DNA of 64,000 nt from Terribium retamae (GTDB lineage: Bacteria > Pseudomonadota > Alphaproteobacteria > Rhizobiales > Rhizobiaceae): contig NZ_JAKREW010000022.1 of the NCBI RefSeq assembly GCF_022347545.1, forward strand, positions 23,522 through 87,521. The letters run 5' to 3'. Positions 60,311 to 64,000 of the stretch are shown here, in pieces. The notes below the pieces were generated by a model. The model had not been told where the DNA came from. It saw only the letters and a program-made list of their open reading frames with translations, and did not search any database. Both the position numbers and the translations under genes were made by a program. Position 1 is the stretch's first letter. The number at the start of each line of letters is the position of its first letter.

Positions 60311-60412
60311 TAGGGCGTTCCGATTTTCACGGAAACGCGGAAACGCTCTAAGTTTTTGTTTTCGTCGCATTCTTGTAACGCCAAGTGATTCCACTTGGCG
60401 GCAAAATGCTCT
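60311..60412 (-). repeat. Dispersed palindromic repeat, copy 4 (variant A)
   Basis: About 102 bases. Read on the minus strand it begins AGAGCATTTTGCCGCCAAG, contains AAGTGGAATCACTTGG and AATGCGACGAAAACAAAAAC, and ends near GGAACGCCC. It matches copy 1 (27021-27122) closely. It lies 32 bases beyond the actR stop. Together with copy 3 it fills the nhaA-actR gap. Confidence 0.85.
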
Positions 60413-60443
60413 GGGGCGAACTTGTAGAAGCCGTCGCTTGAAA

Positions 60444-61007
60444 TCAGCGCGGCGCACGCTTGGCCAGGATACGCTGCAGCGTGCGGCGGTGCATGTTCAG
60501 CCGCCGTGCAGTTTCCGAGACGTTGCGCTCGCACATTTCATAGACACGCTGGATATGTTCCCAGCGCACGCGGTCAGCCGACATCGGGTTTTCCGGCGGC
60601 GTGACACGTTCGCTGCCGGTGCGCGTCAACGCCGCGAAAATGTCGTCGGCATCGGCCGGCTTGGAAAGGTAGTCGACCGCGCCGAGCTTCACGGCCGTCA
60701 CGGCGGTGGCGATGTTGCCGTAGCCGGTGAGGATGATGGCGCGCGCATCGGCACGCTTTTCGCGAATAGCTGCCACCACATCCAGTCCGCTGCCGTCGCC
60801 GAGGCGCATGTCCACCACCGCATAGGCGGGTGGATTGGCACGGGCCTTCACCAGGGCTTCCTCGACGCTTTCGGCAGTTTCGACCGCGAAGCCGCGTCCT
60901 TCCATGGCGCGGGCAAGCCGGGTGAGAAATGGCTTGTCGTCCTCGACGATCAGCAGGGAGGTATCGTCGCCCGTCACCATGCTGCCATGGGCATCTTCAG
61001 CGCTCAT
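60444..61007 (-). CDS. actR: ActR/RegA-type response regulator
   Basis: A 187-residue response regulator. The receiver domain has the phosphorylation Asp at residue 66 (AVVDMRLGDGSG), with the acidic triplet in LLIVEDDKPF and ILTGYGNIATAV and the conserved Lys in DYLSKPADAD. The Fis-type C-terminal HTH reads ARRLNMHRRTLQRILAK, as in ActR, RegA and PrrA. This family controls redox, carbon and nitrogen genes. It lies 104 bases after actS on the same strand. Confidence 0.95.
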   Translation of the reverse strand: MSAEDAHGSMVTGDDTSLLIVEDDKPFLTRLARAMEGRGFAVETAESVEEALVKARANPPAYAVVDMRLGDGSGLDVVAAIREKRADARAIILTGYGNIATAVTAVKLGAVDYLSKPADADDIFAALTRTGSERVTPPENPMSADRVRWEHIQRVYEMCERNVSETARRLNMHRRTLQRILAKRAPR

Positions 61008-61111
61008 GATTGGGTCTTGTCCTTCTTCTTTATTTTCCGCCCAGATATAGCGACTACGCCTTAATTGTCCAATTTCGAGCGGTTTTCAGCTGGTTCTGGA
61101 GCTATTCTGCG

Positions 61112-62443
61112 TTATTCCGCCGCATCAAGGCCTGCCGGATACATGACCTTGGCGTTGACGAACACCTCGCGCGGCCAGTCGATGCGAACGACTGCCCCCT
61201 CGCCCGGACCGCCCGAGTTCTGGAATTCGATGTTCGCGCCCGAGCGTTCGATCAAGGTCTTGGCTATGAACAGGCCCAGACCCAGCCCGCCCCCGCCGCG
61301 TTCCGTGCCTTGCCTGGTGGACATATAGGGTTCGCCGATGCGGTCGATGATCTCCGGCGGAAAGCCGCGGCCATCGTCGGTGATCGATAATGTGACATGC
61401 TGGTCGTTCCAGCCCCAGCGCACGGTGATCGAAGAGCGGGCGAAGTCCACGGCGTTCTCGACGAGATTGCCGAGCCCGTAGAGCACGCCGGGGTTGCGGC
61501 GGCTGACAGGTTCGGGGCCGATGCATTCTCCCGGCTGCAGCTCTATTCGGATGCCGAAGTCGCGATGCGGCGTGACTACTTCCTCGACCAGCGAGCTCAG
61601 CGACAGTTGCGCCAGCAGCGGTTCGCCTTCCGACGACAGATTGGTCAGGCGTTTCAGGATCTCGCGGCAGCGCTCGCTCTGCGTGCGCAGCAGGGAAACG
61701 TCCTCACGGTATTTCGGATTCTTGCCCAGCGTCTTTTCCATTTCCCGCACCACCAGCGTGATGGTGGCGAGCGGGGTGCCGAGCTCATGCGCGGCGGCGG
61801 CGGCCAGTCCGTCGAGTGCCGACAGATGCTGTTCGCGCTGCAACACCAGTTCGGTGGCGGCAAGTGCGTTGGCCAGCTGCCGCGCTTCCTTGGCGACGCG
61901 GAATGCGTAGATGCCGGTGAAGGCGATCGAGCATAAAACCGCCACCCACACACCCGCCACGTAGGGAACAGGCATCACCAGCGTGATGGTTTCATACCAG
62001 GGCAAAGGCTCGTGGAAGAAGACGAGCAGTGTCGCCGCAGCAACGACCAATGCGCCGAGCAATGCGGTGAGCCGCAGCGGCAGCGATGTCGCCGAGATGA
62101 CGACCGGTACGGTAAGCAGCAGCGCGAACGGATTGGTCAGGCCGCCGGTGAGGTAGAGCAGACCGGCGAGCTGCAGGCTGTCGAACACCAGGATGCCGAA
62201 GGCGGCCGGGGGTGCCAGTCGGTGCGCGGCAGGGTAGCGGAAGGCCAGGAACAGGTTCATCCAGGCGGAACAGGCGATCAGCGTGAAGCAGAAGCTGACC
62301 GGCAGCGGGAATTTCAGCCCATAGGCGACGACCAGGACGGTGATGCTTTGGCCGACGATGGCGAGCCAGCGCAGCCAGATCAACGTGTTGAGCCGCAAGC
62401 GGTCGGTCGGCTGGAAGTCGGGAGAGCGCTGGATATTGATCAT
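61112..62443 (-). CDS. actS: ActS/RegB-type sensor histidine kinase
   Basis: A 443-residue membrane kinase. About six N-terminal helices contain the quinone-site motif GGLTNPFALLL of RegB. The H-box is AAAHELGTPLATITLV, followed by the catalytic domain blocks GLGNLVENAVDFA, DDGRGFP and RGGGGLGLGLFIA. It signals the redox state of the respiratory chain to ActR. The long helical linker (LVVREMEKTLGKNPKYRED) joins sensor and kinase. The gene is cotranscribed with actR and starts 56 bases after hrpB. Confidence 0.95.
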   Translation of the reverse strand: MINIQRSPDFQPTDRLRLNTLIWLRWLAIVGQSITVLVVAYGLKFPLPVSFCFTLIACSAWMNLFLAFRYPAAHRLAPPAAFGILVFDSLQLAGLLYLTGGLTNPFALLLTVPVVISATSLPLRLTALLGALVVAAATLLVFFHEPLPWYETITLVMPVPYVAGVWVAVLCSIAFTGIYAFRVAKEARQLANALAATELVLQREQHLSALDGLAAAAAHELGTPLATITLVVREMEKTLGKNPKYREDVSLLRTQSERCREILKRLTNLSSEGEPLLAQLSLSSLVEEVVTPHRDFGIRIELQPGECIGPEPVSRRNPGVLYGLGNLVENAVDFARSSITVRWGWNDQHVTLSITDDGRGFPPEIIDRIGEPYMSTRQGTERGGGGLGLGLFIAKTLIERSGANIEFQNSGGPGEGAVVRIDWPREVFVNAKVMYPAGLDAAE

Positions 62444-62499
62444 CAGGTCTTCTATCGCGGGCGCCTTGGCAGCGCCAGTTCGTCGCGCTTGGCAAGATA

Positions 62500-64000
62500 T
62501 CAGGTGCCGCGCGGCTTGGCGCGGCTGGTGGCGGCAGCTTCGAGCGGGTTCTCCGGCCAGACGTGTTTCGGGTAGCGGCCGCGCATGTCGGAACGCACAT
62601 CGGCCCAGGAACCGCGCCAGAAGCCGGGAAGGTCGCGTGTCATCTGGATCGGCCGGTGTGCGGGAGACAGCAGTTCAAGGGTCAGCGGCACGGTGCCGTT
62701 GGCGATCGAAGGATGGCGATCGAGGCCGAACAGCTCCTGCACGCGAATGGCCAGCACCGGCGCTTCGCCATCGTAGCGGATCGGCACGCGGCTGCCGGAT
62801 GGTGCATCGAAATGGGTTGGAGCGAGTGTCTCGATCTTGCGCTGATGGTCATGCGGTACCAGCGCGGTCAGGCCGCTGGTCAATGCTCCACTCGAAATGG
62901 CGTTGAGCAAAGGTTCGCCGGTCAGGAAAGGCGCCAGCCAATCATCCAGCCGCTCGATCAGCGCATCGTCGCTCATGTCGGGCCACGGCGCGCCGAGACC
63001 CCGATGCAACCAGGCGAGACGATTGCGCAGGCTTTCCGCGTCCTTGCTCCACGGTAGCAGGGCAAGGCCGTGTTCGCGGACGGCCTGAAGGACGGCATTG
63101 TCGGCATCCGCCCCCTTTGGCGCAGGGAGCATCCGCTCGGCCAGCACGATGGCGCCGAGGCGAACCGTTTCCCGCACGCGCACCGAACGTTTCTCGCGAT
63201 CGAAGCTGGTTTCACGGCGGGTTTCGATACGATCGGAAAGCGCGTCGCGGATTTCCGCCTCGCTAACGGGTGCCGCAGCCGTGATACGGGCATTCTGTGC
63301 CTTGCCCTGCAGGTCGGCAACGACGAGGAATGTCTCGCCGGCGAGCGGGTCGGCTGCATCCAGCATCGCACCGGAGCCATTGGCGAGCACGAAACGGCCG
63401 CGCTCGCCACGTGCCTTGGCGACGCGGTCGGGCCAGGCATCGAGAAGCAGTGCGCCCGCTGTACCGGTTTCATGTCCAGCGGAAGAGACAGAGCGCGCCA
63501 GCTTCTCCGCAAGTTGCCGTGCCGCGTTGGCGCGCGGCGACCGATCCGAGGCGAAACGCGTCATCCGCCGCTCCAGGTCGGCGCTATCCCCGCCGAGCCC
63601 ACGTTCGGTAAGCAAAACCGCGAGCCGCGCGGCATCCTGCGCGCGACCGTGGTTGGCTGCTTCGGCAACCATATGGGCGAGCCGTACCGGTAGTACGAGC
63701 TTGCGCATGGCGGAGCCGGCTGCCGTCAAACGCCCCGCCTCATCAATCGCATGCAGCGCTTTCAGCAAGGCGCGCGCTTCCGCCAGCGCCGGCGCTGGCG
63801 GCGTGTCCAGAAAAGAAAGGCTGGTCGGATCCGCGACGCCGAAAGCGGCGCAGTCCAGCATCAGGCCCGACAGATCGGCTTCGAGGATCTCGGGGGGAGT
63901 GAAGGCTGGCAGCGCCGCGGTTTGTTCGGCTCGCCAGAGCCGAATGGCGACACCCGGCTGCGTCCGGCCCGCGCGGCCGGCCCGCTGATCGGCGGAGGCA
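62500..64000 (-). CDS. hrpB: ATP-dependent helicase HrpB, C-terminal part (runs off the window)
   Basis: The 5' end lies beyond the window. About 500 residues are visible. The first part, on the minus strand, ends motif VI of the DEAH/RHA helicase (QRAGRAGRTQPG), followed by FTPPEILEADLSGLML, the HA2 region and the HrpB-specific C-terminal domain (TGEPLLNAISSGALTSGL, then GSRVPIRYDGEAPVLAIRVQELFG and PLTLELLSPAHRPIQMTRDLPGFW). The role of HrpB in bacteria is not known; it is a superfamily 2 RNA/DNA helicase. The stop at 62500 lies just before actS. Confidence 0.93.
   Translation of the reverse strand, partial: ASADQRAGRAGRTQPGVAIRLWRAEQTAALPAFTPPEILEADLSGLMLDCAAFGVADPTSLSFLDTPPAPALAEARALLKALHAIDEAGRLTAAGSAMRKLVLPVRLAHMVAEAANHGRAQDAARLAVLLTERGLGGDSADLERRMTRFASDRSPRANAARQLAEKLARSVSSAGHETGTAGALLLDAWPDRVAKARGERGRFVLANGSGAMLDAADPLAGETFLVVADLQGKAQNARITAAAPVSEAEIRDALSDRIETRRETSFDREKRSVRVRETVRLGAIVLAERMLPAPKGADADNAVLQAVREHGLALLPWSKDAESLRNRLAWLHRGLGAPWPDMSDDALIERLDDWLAPFLTGEPLLNAISSGALTSGLTALVPHDHQRKIETLAPTHFDAPSGSRVPIRYDGEAPVLAIRVQELFGLDRHPSIANGTVPLTLELLSPAHRPIQMTRDLPGFWRGSWADVRSDMRGRYPKHVWPENPLEAAATSRAKPRGT

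Noticed and set aside
60192..61064. 290-residue plus-strand open frame
   Set aside because: It starts inside the repeat elements and is antisense to actR.
1..64000. tRNA, rRNA, CRISPR, IS elements and prophage
   Set aside because: No cloverleaf-like gene, direct-repeat array, transposase or phage structural gene was seen.

Overview
The window reads as chromosomal DNA of a Rhizobiales alphaproteobacterium, most like Mesorhizobium or a close relative. GC is high and densely coding. Supporting signs are the maf-aroE-coaE-dnaQ block beside secB, fxsA and a Tim44-like gene, a glnD-murJ-trpS block, an ActS/ActR (RegB/RegA) redox pair, a malic enzyme with a phosphotransacetylase tail next to mutS, and short palindromic repeats between genes. 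The genus is an inference from gene content and order. I saw no tRNA, rRNA, insertion sequence, prophage or CRISPR array.

Region 1 (1-13 kb) is mostly housekeeping: a partial unknown gene, prfC, a compact minus-strand operon (Tim44-like, mltA, Smr, XRE regulator), fxsA, secB, then maf-aroE-coaE-dnaQ. An uncharacterised gene, a class II glutamine amidotransferase, a small DUF6356 protein and an Lrp-MFS pair with a palindromic operator follow. Region 2 (13-27 kb) has dut-HAD phosphatase, a PEP-mutase/isocitrate-lyase-like enzyme, two tandem secreted TolA-C-like paralogues, a PfkB sugar/nucleoside kinase with a histidine phosphatase, a LysR/DHA2-efflux pair, and the divergent malic enzyme and mutS.

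Region 3 (26.5-47 kb) is accessory-like: an Arg/Trp-rich Tat-signal protein, an MHYT-GGDEF-EAL protein, and many small regulator-target pairs (TetR, LysR, Rrf2, MerR). Its best-supported unit is a vitamin B12 uptake operon (ATPase, binding protein, permease) behind a complete cobalamin riboswitch. Next to it a COG0523 GTPase sits behind a Zur-like palindrome. Three TetR genes have clear dyad operators, two of them sharing a core sequence.

Region 4 (46-64 kb) returns to core genes: L,D-transpeptidase, NfuA-like Fe-S scaffold, universal stress protein, trpS, acyltransferase, murJ, glnD. Then comes a copper module (CueR-type promoter, double-YHS copper ATPase, DUF305 protein; CueR itself lies 10 kb away), nhaA, actR-actS and the 3' part of hrpB, which runs off the window.

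Two intergenic regions are packed with repeats. One roughly 100-bp element occurs four times in two sequence variants, in both orientations. No wholly new multi-gene system is evident. The most unusual items are the Arg/Trp-rich Tat protein, the TolA-C-like tandem, the SDR lacking its catalytic Tyr/Lys, the related TetR operators and the repeat family.
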